A DNA stretch of 64,000 nt from Selaginella tamariscina. Lineage: Eukaryota; Streptophyta; Lycopodiopsida; Selaginellales; Selaginellaceae. Positions 35,874 to 48,202 of this stretch are shown piece by piece. Position 1 is the first letter of the stretch; the number at the start of each line of letters is the position of its first letter. A program made the translations under genes and the position numbers. The stretch is taken from positions 419,586 through 483,585 of the forward strand of contig PUQB01000068.1 of assembly GCA_003024785.1 (NCBI GenBank), given 5' to 3'. The notes below the pieces were generated by a model, which worked only from the letters and a program-made list of their open reading frames with translations, was not told where the DNA came from and did no database searches.

Positions 35874-37084
35874 GAACATAACATAAATATGATGTATGAT
35901 ATGCCACTTACTTTATCGCCAAGCATTTCTCTGTGCATGCCATACTCGCCATAAGAGCTAAAATACTTACTGTTCACATTGCGTATTTCTTCCTTTACCA
36001 CGCTCCCAAAGGTGACTTTTCCCTTTTCTCATTGGGTAAATTATTTACCACTTCACTTGAACATTCCATCGGTGTATTTGAAGATTCAAGACTGGGGAAG
36101 TCCTCTATGTTCAAATCCGCTATTTCATTCGTGAGTTCTTCTCTGTCATAATAGTAGAACAAAAACTTCAGAATATGGACATAATAATATATATAACATA
36201 ATTATATCTCACACACACATACATAAAATGAAACTATGCACCTATTGATAACGTGAACCTCCTGATTATTTCCTCCAGCATCGGTATCCATGTCTGTGTA
36301 GAATCACTTGCCCGTCAGTATTTACACACACGCACACACACACAACGGACACGTATATTAATAATTTGTGCAAAATCTTATGTGCATTAAGTCCATGCCT
36401 GGTGTTTTATTATGTCCTGTAAGCTCACATACAGACTCAAAGCAAATGTATTACGTAGGTATGTATACATGCATTTTAATACATATAATGTATAAATATG
36501 CTGCACAGAAGCACAAATACACGCACACACAAAATGGGATTGTTCTATATCATACGTGTATCTCTGTGTGCAATACGTATACATACACACACACCTTCAA
36601 CGTCTTCATCGAAGCTGTATAATAATGGATCATTCTCCAGAAAAGGAGTTAAATACTTATCATCCTTCCAATGCTCCGAAACAACAGGCAGAGAAGAATG
36701 TCTCGCTGAATTTGTATGATCCATCAATTCTTTGTCGCTGTTAAATGCGCGCCCACAGTTCCAACACCTTTTGCTTGCCACCTAAATAAACAGTTATAGC
36801 ATTACAAATAATACAAAATGCAGTACAAACCATATCACATACCATTCGTTACTAGAAAAGATTCTATAAGGAACAAACGCATGGCTTTAGTATGAACGAC
36901 AGAATACATAGGAGTAGTTTTTTTTTATGTAAATTATGTATGTATGTTTTCTGTATAACAGTCTGTATCACATGTTTACATATTCTGTGCGCATCAGACA
37001 CTTAACATAAGCGTTTGTGTATGTAGATGAATAAATGGAACATACAGATGCATAAATAAAAGAATGCATAACAATTTTCCCTAT

Positions 37085-37165
37085 CCTAGCGGCAATAGTT
37101 TCGGTGCGTGGCTGGGCCAGCTCGGGGCTAGTTTCAGTGCGTGTCATACTTGATGAGCGTGTACA
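37085..37165. other. conserved GC-rich island in PRMT3 intron 1
   Basis: A GC-rich segment is conserved almost exactly at about 15050-15130 and 54215-54295, within an otherwise AT-rich intron. Its minus strand reads TRTETSPELAQPRTETIA. The repeated TRTET and the imperfect direct repeat GTTTC(A/G)GTGCGTG suggest an internal duplication. It is not part of known PRMT3 proteins. Its role is unknown. Confidence 0.5.
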
Positions 37166-37320
37166 TACTTGACAGCTTAGATATACAACTGATGTAGGTA
37201 AGTTATATATATAGAATACACACAACAAAAAGACAATAGGCCCGTCATGCATACATAAATAAGTACACGCACTCACACACATACACATATCACTTGTAAG
37301 AAAGTATGCAACAGTGTATT

Positions 37321-37376
37321 ATTATCTTAAATATAGTGATTTCTGGGAAATATTATCTTAAATATAGTGATTTCTG
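37321..37376. repeat. 25-bp duplication, 31-bp period
   Basis: Copies at 37321-37345 and 37352-37376 are identical. Unit C has a single copy near 54430. Confidence 0.85.
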
Positions 37377-38063
37377 CATATAGGTGAACAAATACAGCAC
37401 AAAGCACACAGGTGTAGACATAGACACACATAACAAAAAAAACGCATAAAAAATTCCCTATCATAGTAGCATTTCACATGCTTCAAAATAATTAACATAT
37501 ACAAATAAATCTATATGTTTATATATACATTATACATATGTATAACTATACATACATATGTAAACATATAAATTTGTGCAGTCTTATCTAGCATTACACA
37601 ATGTCGTATCACACACACACACGACACCACACACAATTCCCTATGATAGAAGTAACGTATGCAGACAAATGAATGTATGTACGTACGTATTGATGTTTAT
37701 AAGCCAATAACATATATGTAACGGAATAACAATATATATTTTCAACTTCTATTTGGATAACAAGTCAAAACACACACAGATATCGTACCAGTACACAATC
37801 TTAAAACACACCCATTACACATCGTGTACCTCGGAGCGTATATAATTCAGGAGACGAATAGAAGCGTAGAAATCCAGCCGTAATTGAACACGAAGAGAAT
37901 TGAAATCGGAATCCATGCTCCTGCGAGCACTTCTTGCGCCAGAATCACTCACATTGCCACATAGCAAGCATTTTGCCGCGCTCCATCACCATCGCCACGA
38001 GCATCATCCGTCCAATCCTCACAGCCACCGCCTTCTCCCCCCTCGTCCTCGCTTGAGCCCCAT

Positions 38064-38139
38064 TCTGCTCAAGAACCCAATATTCCTCTCATGTTACTCT
38101 TTTCTATGCTCTGTTTTTAGGGTTCCTCGGGGATTTTGA
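38064..38139. promoter_or_regulatory. candidate bidirectional promoter, PRMT3/J-protein
   Basis: The start region of PRMT3 (minus) and the J-domain exon (plus) face away from each other with less than 150 bp between them, so their promoters must overlap. No TATA box is evident. The arrangement is repeated in unit C around 55216-55260. Confidence 0.4.
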
Positions 38140-38343
38140 TAAGAATGAAGAGGGGAGGATGAGCTCTATCCATTGTTTTAGATGCGTGGGAATAAAAAGG
38201 ATTTACAGGAAGAAGCTGATTTGTGGTGCGTGAATAATGAGAATAGCGCAACGCGCGGGAAGAACCGTTATCAAATACTGGGTCTCAAATACAATGCATC
38301 CCCGCAAGAAATAAAAACTGCATTCGGCGGCTCGCCCACAAAG
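38140..38343 (+). pseudogene. J-domain (DnaJ-like) protein, first exon
   Basis: The frame opening at ATG 38182 reads MRGNKKDLQEEADLW and then RYQILGLKYNASPQEI followed by KTAF. This is helices I and II of a J domain (compare Y-x-I-LG-x-x-x-x-A-S-x-x-EIK-x-A-F/Y). One nucleotide is missing after KTAF. Restoring the frame gives an RRLAHK-like end just before a possible GTAGCA donor. Unit C suggests that the original start was further upstream (DRKEDELYPLL). J proteins recruit Hsp70 chaperones. The HPD signature would lie in the next exon, but repeats and gene T follow instead, so the gene is truncated. Confidence 0.6.
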
Positions 38344-38384
38344 TAGCATTTATATATGTATGTGTATCAATAATTATTTCTTGT

Positions 38385-38760
38385 TTGGTGCCGACTGGGA
38401 GTGGCGGCAATATCGCCCCAGTCCGAATTAGATGTTGCATATATAAATCTCTTATTTGGCATACCGACTGAGAAGTTCAGCAACACTCCTCTAGTCAGTA
38501 TTATACACACTCTATTAGAGTTATATTTTTCTTATGTAGCCCCTTGTTCACCCCCATTCGATATCTTTTTTGTTTGGTGCTGACTAACCCCACCAGTCGT
38601 TTCTTGTTCCTTTCTTATTCATTCATATATATATATTATTTAAGGGTGTTCTGCAACGAACCCTAGTCAACAAAATCCCTTCCTTAGGTAACTTTTCCCA
38701 GGTGTTTGTCGACTAGAGTGTTCAACATTATCTTCCCCAGTCGGCATATATTATCATTTT
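38385..38760. repeat. cluster of hyphenated-palindrome repeats
   Basis: Four to five diverged copies of a ~40-bp motif lie 60-120 bp apart. The motif is roughly YGACTNGG, then GTTCNGCAA, then CCNAGTC, so each copy starts and ends with inverted GACTGGG/CCCAGTC sequence. The best copies are near 38390, 38465 and 38705. The cluster recurs at 55435-55775. It resembles subterminal repeats of a DNA transposon. Confidence 0.55.
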
Positions 38761-38769
38761 ATTTATTCT

Positions 38770-41338
38770 TTTTATATTTTACAGGAGACTTAGACTAGAG
38801 ATTCTCAACGATTACAAGAGAAGAAAGATTATGAATCGTTCAAGAGTGTGACTATAATGTTGAGAAAACAAAGGGGCAAGACTAGAGTAGCCACAACATA
38901 GTCTGATATAGTGTCAGAAAATTATTCTTCCAATTCCGCTATGGACACAGCCTTGGAGTGCCCAACCTTACTCACAGTGCCATAATTAACTAAGGTACTT
39001 ATTTCATTGATAGCAATAAATGATCAATAACACCTTGCTAACATGTGTGATGGTATCTTCATACTTGCTATATTGCTAGAGTTTGAAGTGGTAGTAGTCG
39101 ATGCAAATGTAAAAGAGAGTAATGTTGAAGCAAGAGACGTCACGGCATCACATGTCACTAGGTCGACTGGGGGCCCATGCAAGTCTTCAAAGAAGAAGAA
39201 GGCGAAGGGAGTACCAAAGGAAGAAAAAGACTAGTTTATAGGTAGAGAGTTCAGTTAGCCAGCTTTAATGCATTTCTATCAATGATGTGGGAAATCTTCC
39301 GGATGTGCCAGTGTGCCGGCTCCATTCTAACGAAGTGGTATGCTACATAAACTTAGAGGACTTGACCAATTCATGGCCAGTTTCAAGTGAGCAAGCAAAT
39401 ACATTTGCAACACTACTCAATTTATCCTTTCAGTTGGTAAACCAGTCACTGAGGAAGATTTGCCTAAGGATTCGGACATGTTCGCTTTATATGATTTTTC
39501 AAAAGCGACCTAGCAAATCCTAAGTTCCATGCATGGTGTCCTCTGCTCTTTATGAAGTTCTTTACATCATGGGATGACAACCATAGGTTGTAGGTTTTGC
39601 AGAGGCTATACATGGAGGCAACAGAGAAAGTAATGGGTTATTCTGGTCTAACCTAGTTTTATTCAAAAATTTGATGCGGATGATCTTTAGTTTGTCACTA
39701 TGTTCACCTCGCAAATCCCAAGTTCCATGCATGGTGTCCTTTGTTCTTTATGAAGTTCTTTACATCATGGGATGACAACCACAGGCTACAGGCTTTGTAG
39801 AGGCTATACAAGAGGAGGAGAGAAAGCAATGGGTTGTTCGGGTTTGACTTAGTTTTATTCAGAAATTTATTGCGGATGATCTCCAGCTTAAGTAGATCAA
39901 TAAATAATTATGGTGTGTACTAATTTACTTATTGTAGTTCTTCTGCCACTTCCGTTTAGACAACACTATCACATCTCTTATTGATAGTAAAGACATGTTG
40001 TGCTAGTGTGGAGGGTACCTCTAAGATCCTAGCTTTATTTAGCAAAACAAATTACAAAAACATTGATAGTGGAGAGAAGCATAACAAGCAAGTCAACATG
40101 GCATCTTTTGCCAAATCTGATTTGTGTGAAAATCATGTTCAAGGTAATTAGATTTATTTCCTTTATTGGGCTTACAATGTATGTTCATTTACAGAATGAA
40201 AGATGTGAAGCACTCCAAAGGGAGCACAAGAGCAAAGGCCAAAGCTAAGCAACAAGTTTATAGAAGCACGAAACGAATAATGAAGTTCCTCGCTATCATA
40301 TATTTGGCATTGGGTGACAATTGGTTCCAGAGGGTCACTAACACCCTCATAGCCAATGTCGGTGGATAGGGCTTGAGAAGCTATACACACTATCTAAAGC
40401 CCATATCATAAATGAGTTGCGAATATGGTACTTGGCCGATTAGACCGACAAGAGTAGCAAATACTAGGTTTGCCTAGAGTACAACATAAGGAATGGTTGA
40501 AGTGGTTTACAATAGATCTATACTGGAGAGTAGTTCAAGATGAGGCTATAGATATCATAGAGAACTTACTCCAAGATAATGAGCAATAAAAGGAATTTTG
40601 CACCTAGTTCAACAAGATGTGTGTTAAATGTAAGATGTCAATGTTCCAGTCCATGCTAAAGTGTGTCCACTTTATAAAGCCAAGGGAATTCTTTAAGTGA
40701 GAAGAGTCGGCTAGAAGGATAATTTGAAAGTATGTTGATTTTATTTAATTAGGCCACTCTAAGCTTTATTATAGGTTTATGAAATCACAATAGTTTGCAC
40801 TAAGCACACCATGAAGCTCTTTCATGACCATACTAGTTCTCCTCACATGTAGAGCAAGAAGACTTCTTCATTAACCCCATTCAAGTAGCAGAACGTTCCA
40901 TTTTAGCTGGACTTTTTGGAGGGAGAAGTCCCAACTTGGGAGGCAACCCTACACATAAAGCATGTTAACGACTTACCATCATTGTTGTGGCAACCAGAGG
41001 AGGTGGAGGGTGCACTAAAAACGAAGGTGAAGAAGCAGATTTTCACTTAGGCAAAGGGGCGGTACATCTATAGCAGCTAGTAGCTCTTTGGGATTGACAC
41101 CTTTGCTGATGTTGTCGTTGCTCCAGAGGCTATGCCAACTATTGGGACCATTAACATCAAGGATGATCTTATGTTATACATCTCGGTATTGGCATTGAGT
41201 TGTGGGACATATGATGATTTAACTGTTTGCAACATTGAGGAGATGTGCATGTCATTCTTTGACGAGGAAGTAGAGCAGCAAGAGGCATACAAAAGGTCAA
41301 GGGTTCTCATTAATGAGCACTACACCTCAGATTCATAG
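38770..41338 (+). pseudogene. gene T, near full length (C-left copy)
   Basis: This is an unrecognised + strand gene with short introns (for example GTAATT at about 40144 to TTACAG near 40195). Coding stretches, in order: MCDGIFILAILLEFEVVVVD (from 39043), a lysine-rich nuclear-localisation-like run KSSKKKKAKGVPKEEKD (to 39234), VCRLHSNEVVCYINLEDL (39320-39365), FHAWCPLLFMKFFTSWDD-like sequence occurring twice (39525 and 39722), MKFLAIIYLALGDNWFQRVT (near 40280) and the conserved C-terminal tail ending at 41338. Several stops and frameshifts interrupt it, and it has an internal ~197-bp tandem duplication. The repeat cluster at its 5' side, the NLS-like run and its multi-copy state suggest a transposon protein, but no catalytic motif is recognised. 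Confidence 0.45.
39509..39895. repeat. ~197-bp tandem duplication in gene T
   Basis: The segment beginning CAAATCC(T/C)AAGTTCCATGC occurs twice (39509-39705 and 39706-39895) with about 85-90% similarity by eye. The copy at 56585-56780 has it once. Confidence 0.8.
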
Positions 41339-42667
41339 ACATGATTTTGAGAGGAGGTAGGTGAGTTTGGCTTTAATTTAGTCATTTTGGACTTTCTTAC
41401 TAGCTTAGACCTTGTGACATCTACTTTGGACAACATCATGTTGCACTTCAATTCAGTAAGGCTCATACGCATGCATTTGGTAGCACAAGCTTAGGTTTCA
41501 TGATGGTGTTTACTACAGTCGTTATAATTCCTAGAGTTGCATAGGCAAGCTGAAGTTATTGACTTAGAACTTGTTACAACATATTATGTCTATCGTGGAT
41601 GAGGTTGAGGATATTGATGCAGGATGAAAGTACTACTTAATTCTCTCTTTTCATTTTCATTTACTTGTTACCTTCTTTAGGAATCTTTACTGGTGATGCT
41701 TTTGTTTCAAGCCTTTAAAAATCCAATAGCAGTGAATTTACTTCAATTAAGCAACACCATCCTCGTGGATAATCCTGACCATTATCAAAGAATCATGATA
41801 AAATAACATGCTATAATGTTCCATGCTAACTTAAACTTAAACATTGCAAGCTTTCATTATAACTGAAGAGTGTTTGGCTTGTGCAACTTGTAATCGAGCG
41901 GCTAAACAAAATAGGGTGACCTCATTTGGGATATTAGATGATCATTGCTTATTGCATTTTAAACCCTGATAGAAATGTTTTAGGTACAGAGAAATCTTTT
42001 GAGTTGGCGAGGTTAGCCAAATTTAGAATAGCAAATGGCGTTAAGCTGGAGGAGATATGGACTCAACAGCCATTGCATGAATAAGATAAGGATTGTTACA
42101 ATGCTAAGGAACAGCATAACAGGAGATAAAGATTGTTCCAATGCTAAGGAAGAACAGGAACTTGTAGTTAGGTGTTCACTTTAATGATCATGTACTATTT
42201 CTTGTGTAATCTATATAATTTCCAGCAGTAGTGCAAGATGTTCTGATATATATCTGAATAATAAAAAAATATTCCTCTGAGTAACCGACCAAAGAATATT
42301 CTTTTTCTCAACAAGAATTTTTCATTGCATCACTTGTGATTTTGCTGACCAAGAAATATTCTATGACGAACTAGGCCCATGGGGCCAAGCCTTTTTTTCG
42401 TGGGACTCTCTCCTGTTTAATTAAAAAAATTAAGTTTTAAAATAATAATCAATAAAAATTATTTTATATTAGTCTCATAGTTATCTATCCCTAGTAGGTT
42501 GGTTTAAAAGTCAGAGGCCCCTCTAGAATATTTGTCCCTTGTGAACCCCATTAAATAATTATCTCTTCTCCACAGGAGCTACAGGCAGCAGAGGACTTGT
42601 TAAGCCCTATTCTTAAGCTAAATCTTCAGAAGGTAACTAATTGATACCAAAGAATATTTGTTTACGT
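41339..42667. other. shared non-coding stretch after gene T (unit C)
   Basis: This is the counterpart of 378-1689. AT-rich, with TTAATTAAAAAAATTAAG near 42415. A short local duplication around AATGCTAAGGAA lies near 42100-42150. No gene is seen. Confidence 0.4.
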
Positions 42668-43879
42668 TTAATTCTATTGTTGGAATCGCCAAGCCAAACC
42701 ACCACATCCGATTCATCTACTGAGTTTCCATTTGCATTGTTTTGTTAAATGTCCATGGAATCATATCGAACCGGTAGTTTTATGGGTCTGGTGGATATCT
42801 TTTCTCAAGCTTTTGAGAGAGAGAGAGCGCTTCTCATCTGCGAAATGTGAAGAGATAAAAAGAAAGGATGTCTCGCAAACACTGAATGACAATGTAACGC
42901 GCCCTTTTGCCTGCCTATGACATCTCCCAAACCTGGAGATTTCAGTTTGTCAACTCTCTTGCCTAACAAAACATATATGTTATTTAAGAGAGTTTATAAA
43001 CAAGTATAAAAAATCATAGAGTCTACCTGAAATGTAGGGCTGCAGCGAAGATTTCCCAAACACGTATAGTTGCAAGGATCCGATAGCCGACTTTGCCACT
43101 AGGCTGCAGAAAAAAAGATAAGTAGACTGCAATGAGTCAGAAGATGATCGATAAAGAATTGACTTACGTCTGGGAGAAATTGGTGATTCTTGTAAGCCAA
43201 TCACATAAAAATCATATCCTCGTCCATTATCAAGAAGTTTTGGAAGTGATTTCTGTGCAATCTGCAAAAGGAGAAAGGTATGTGTGTTTGAACAAGAGAA
43301 ACCGGTTAAAATTACCTTCCCATTCATGTTCCAGGTGACTGCATAAATTCTGAGACTCGTAGGTGGTTTTTGTAATCTCTTGGTGGTGCGTGGCTCAATC
43401 CCTTTACCTTGTTGTGCAACTGTCTGGGAGCAACCATCACTTTTCATATCCTGATGTATGGAATTGGCAAGTTCATCACTTTTCATAATGAGTTTCTTGA
43501 CATCCTCATGTATGTCATTGGGAAGTTCAGATGCTGTCTCTGCTTTATGCGATTAAGAGCTTCTAGCGTGGACGGCGTATTCTTTCTATGCTTCTTGGCC
43601 AAATCAATCCTCCTTTACCTTTCCTTTGTGCAGAAACCCACCTAGAAACCTTCCAATTATCGTGGAACAAATGAATCCTTACGCATGTTTTGCATATAGG
43701 GAAGTATAAAGAAAAAAGGCCCGATTTATACTACCAGTTTAAGTTTTGTGACAACTGCGTGAAATACGGGAACACTTTGTATTTTATTATCACCTAAGGT
43801 ACGAGAAGATGCCACATATATGCCACACATGAATGTACAGGCGTATACGCCCCTGTTTGTCTTTGTCGTCGCCGGCCAT
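42668..43879 (-). pseudogene. 5-phosphatase remnant (copy C)
   Basis: This is the best-preserved 5-phosphatase start. It has ATG at 43879, a long exon ending at 43316 with SLRIYAVTWNMNGK, exon 43168-43261 with YDFYVIGLQESP, exon 43027-43103 with SLQLYVFGKSSLQPY, and near 42690 the catalytic-type stretch DVVVWLGDSNNRIKR. The typical type I signature is WxGDxNYR. Here Y is N and the residue after D is S. The exon with HEKKLKERN is largely deleted (only KLEKRYPP-like codons remain near 42810). Everything after the GDSN motif, including the second catalytic motif, is missing. It sits between gene T and the LRR gene as in each unit. Confidence 0.75.
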
Positions 43880-45184
43880 TGAAAAACCCAAACTCAATTC
43901 TATATTAATAGGATATTGTGTGTCAAAAGCTAAAATCTACAAATGCAACATTACGTTCACCTTGATTCCTGCCGAGTTTTAATTAATATCTACATAACTC
44001 ATTGATCTTAGACATCTGAATGATTAGTTTGTCATAATTTATGTTAATGACCGTTAGCTAGTAATTAATTCATTCTAACCCATCAATCATTTGAGAATAA
44101 ACTATAAGGCAAAGAACAGGTATGAGTTTTATAACACACGTGAAGCGTGTGTGGGAACTCTTGGTACTTTGCAGTAAAATATAAATTCCAGTCGGTATGA
44201 TAAGCAAGTTACAAGCTGGGTATATACGATGACTTGTTCTTTGCCAGTTGTTTGACTCTGTACATTTTTACATATAGACTTAGGTTGAAAAACAGGATGA
44301 GCTCCGTAAAGAGATGTTCAATCTGGAAGGACACCTGTTGGATCCTACTCCTTGATTTGGTCTCGCTCGGTAATGAAGCTTATTCTTGTTTTTCTATAAT
44401 CTCCTATTGATTGAAACTAATTTTATAGATTTATTAAATGAACAAAAATACGGCACAATCCCACATATTTCCGTGTATAGCGTTGGAAAAGCACTCGACG
44501 TGGGTTGGATAACATTAATTATATTATTAAACGATTGACACACACTCATGATGTGCTATATATGCCTCTTTTTCTATAGTGAACGCCCTTTGAGCACCAA
44601 TAACGACATCTATGTGTATCAAAGTGTGGGATAAAAAAACAATTTCACTGAACATTATACAATGTGGTATAATAATAAGAAATTCAGAATATTCGCTTAG
44701 CATCTAAGCATTCATTAGTATTTGACTTATAGGATTAACATTTGCAAACAAAAAAGGATAGAAAATAAATAAATAAAATAAAACAGGCTTCCTCCATACA
44801 ACCGTCACATGGAGCACTCAGAAACACAGTCTTTCTCTAGACACATACGACCGCCACAACACACACCAAGGTATTCTCTTTCTACATATGCATTACTATA
44901 AATTACATCTTGCAATTATAATTATATTATTATTAATTATAATTATAAAATGACTATTAGTAATTGCAAAATTGGCCCCAAGATGTTAAATAGGGGTTCT
45001 TTTTCTTATATTATTGCAAACTTTATAATATTTAACATTGGGCGGTCTTACGATGGGGTGGTCAAGTTTCATGTTACTAACAAGTTTTCGTTTCTTGCAT
45101 TCAAAAGTAAATAAATTTAGCCTTTAAATAAAATCTATTACTAATATTACAAACCAAACCATAAACATAGGAAAGTACATGTGT
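43880..45184. other. spacer between 5-phosphatase and LRR gene (unit C)
   Basis: This AT-rich spacer has an imperfect palindrome of AATTATAATTATA type near 44915-44950. No gene is seen. Confidence 0.45.
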
Positions 45185-48100
45185 TTATTCCACCCTTTCA
45201 AAGTTTGTACTATGAGAAGAAGACGATGAGCTCCCAGATGTTGAACTTTGATTCTGTATAATCTGATCGTTCTTAAAATACTTGTTAGTAAATTTAACAC
45301 CAAAGTAGAAATAACCTCCCAACACCCCGGTAAGAAAGCAACTGCAAGTCCCATAACAAACCCATTAACAACCGTAAAAATGGTAGCATTATCACTGTTT
45401 TCAACAACTGAAATAGTTGGGGTGGTGAAGTTACACGTTCTGTTGAGTGGAAGCCCACAAAGACTTGGATTTCCTTCAAACCAAGAAGCATCTAGCGTGG
45501 GAAGTTGGCCTCCACTGGGAATGGACCCGTGAGATTGTTGTGAGATACGTTGAAAACTGTGAGAAAGCTCAGAGTCGCAAACTCTTCTGGAATATTGCCC
45601 ACTAAGCTGTTATTAGCAATGTCAATATAAATTAGTGAAACTGCATTTGCAAGCTGAGGGGGGATGGAACCAGAGAGCTTATTGTTGCCAAGCCCTAATA
45701 CTTGTAAACTTACAAGTTTTCCGAGTTCCGCTGGTATCTTACCACTTAATAAGTTGTCACCTAAATCAATCCCGAGTTTAAATTGATTAATGTCATATGC
45801 AGGGCCATTGATGTCAGAATTCAGAAGGATGTTAATATTGCACACTTCGCAAGTAATTTTTCTTCTTTGTCGGAATACGTTAAGATTTTGATAAAGAGAC
45901 AGGTTGCCAAGTTCTCGTGGTATAGTTCCATGGAAATTATTACCATGCAAAAAAAATGCCCATAACTTACTACAGTTGCCAAACCAAGGAGGAATAGTCG
46001 ACTCGAGATTGTTGTAACCAAAGGATATTATTTGTGCGGAAGAGCATAGCTGAGGTGCTAAACTGTTTGGGATTGGGCCACTCAACTTGTTATGATTAAG
46101 ATTTATTAATTGGATGTTACTACTAATACTATCAGGGAGACTGCCACTGAACTCGTTATTGCCATTATCAAAGAGACAAGGCTGGACAAATTACCAATGG
46201 TATTTGGAATTCGACCATGCAGAGAATTTCGACTTAATAACAATACCTGCAAGCTTGTTAAATTGGAAATATCAGAGGATAATCCACCTGAAAGCTTATT
46301 ATACTGCAGAGATAAAAATTTCAAATGAACCAGATTTAGCAGTCGGTCGGGTATAATGCCAGCAAGCTTGTTATCACTCAAATCCAACTGCTCGATTGTT
46401 TAGATTCCCCAAACTCTCTGGTATAGTTCCGGAAAGGCTGTTATTACTTAAATATAGCTGCTCGAGGTTCTTTAAGTTCCCCAGAGACTTTGGAATTGTT
46501 CCAGTAAGTCCATTAGTACTAAGGTCAAGTCCCTGTAAATGCACAAGATTATTTCTATATAAAAGTTTCATTTAAATGCTTTACCTGAAGATTTTGTATA
46601 TTGCCATGCATTCTGGTATTCTTCCAGCAAGTTTGTTGCCCCATATGTAAAGCACAACCAATGAACGAATATTGCATACATTACTTGGAATAGAACCTTG
46701 GAGTTGACACTCAGAAAGATAAAGGTATTTTAACGCTGGAAATCCTTTGGGTTTAAACAATATGAAGAGTATTATTAAAAGGGTTACCTCTGGCACCAAA
46801 ATAGGTTAATTTGGGTAGATGTCCCAAATTACTTGGTTTTTGCATTGTGAAATTGTTAAAAGAAACATCTAGCCTTGTTAAATTATATAACTTAGATATG
46901 CTGTTTGGTACCTCTCCAGAAAATAAGTTATGACTAATGTCAAGCTCCTGTATAAAATAATTAATACTTAGTACATTTTATTAAGCATAAAAGATTACTA
47001 ATATTACCTCAAGATTTTTTAAATTACCCAGACATTCTGGTATTATGCCAAGTTTGTTGCCCCATATGTAAAGCTCAACCAGTGAATGAATATTACATAT
47101 ATCATCAGGAATAGAACCTTGAAGTTGACACTGAGAAAGATAAAGATATTTTAATGCTGGAAATCCTTTGGGCTTAAACAGAATATGAAGAGTATATTAA
47201 AAGGATTAGCTCTGGCACGGAAATAGATTAATTCGCGGAGATGTCCCAAATTACTTGGTTTTGCATGGTAAAATTGTTAAAAGCAATGTCCAGGTATGTT
47301 AAATTATATAACTTGGATATGCTGTTTGGCACCTCTCCAGAAAATGAATTGTTACTAATGTCAAGCACCTGTATAAAATAACTAATAATTAACATTTATT
47401 AAGCATAAAAGATTACTAGGATATTACCTAAGATTTTTTAAATTACCCAACATTCTGGTATGCCAACGAGTTTGTTGTCCCATATGTAAAGCTGAACCAG
47501 TGAATGAATATTACATATATCATCAGGAATGGAACCTTGAAGTTGACACTCAGAGAGAAAAGATATTTTAACGCTGGAAATCCTTTGGGTTTAAACAGAA
47601 TATGAAGAGTATTATTCAAAGGATTAGCTCTGGCACCGAAATAGATTAATTTGCGGAGATGTCCCAAATTACTTGGCTTTTGCATGGTAAATTTGTTAAA
47701 AGAAATGTCTAGCCACATTAGATTATACAAGTCGGATATGCTGCTTGGCAAATCTCCAGAAAATGAGTTGTTATAAATATAAAGCACCTGTAAAGTGCTA
47801 CTGTTCATGAATTTAGATAATTCACCAGAAAATGAATTATTTGAGAGATCAAACAACTTGCAAGCTGGATGAAAGGGTGGCACACCAGGATGACAAAGGT
47901 GTGCCACTTAGATTGTTGCTAGAAAGATTGAGAACTTTAAGAAATGGAAGATCGCACCAAAATGGCCAAAGCTTACCAGACAATCCAGAATTGTTTAAGT
48001 AAAGTTCTTGCACTCTCTGCTGTTGCCAGTTGACACCTTTCCATGATTTTAATTCCATGCTAGTATTCCAACTTGCTAAGGCTTTGGAATCTCTACCTAA

Positions 48101-48202
48101 TTTATCTTTAATAGTCAGTAACACTGATGCATCATAATTAATTGAAATAGCAGCACCACCAACAATTGAAGTACTAAAAAACAGAACTAATATACTCAAC
48201 AT
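45185..48202 (-). pseudogene. LRR receptor-like protein with extra exon (copy C)
   Basis: This is the longest RLP copy. Exons are 47428-48202 (start at 48202, signal peptide MLSILVLFFSTSIVGGAA), 47008-47368, 46585-46947 and 45185-46532. The two middle exons and the end of exon 1 are copies of one ~120-residue LRR module (signature NNTLHILF-KPKGFPALKYL, SECQLQGSIP), so this gene has three modules where A, B and D have two. Frameshifts are present near 47870, 47560, 47200, 46760, 46395, 46170 and 45530, plus the four-C frameshift at the membrane span shared with B and D. The part 45492-46085, with GTIPRELGNLSLYQNLN to NNLTG, is continuous. Confidence 0.86.
46585..47788 (-). repeat. triplicated LRR module
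   Basis: Three ~360-bp modules (46585-46947, 47008-47368 and 47428-47788) share the same sequence order and are separated by ~60-bp introns of nearly identical sequence. The other copies have two modules, for example 5746-6105 and 6165-6528 in A. Confidence 0.85.
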
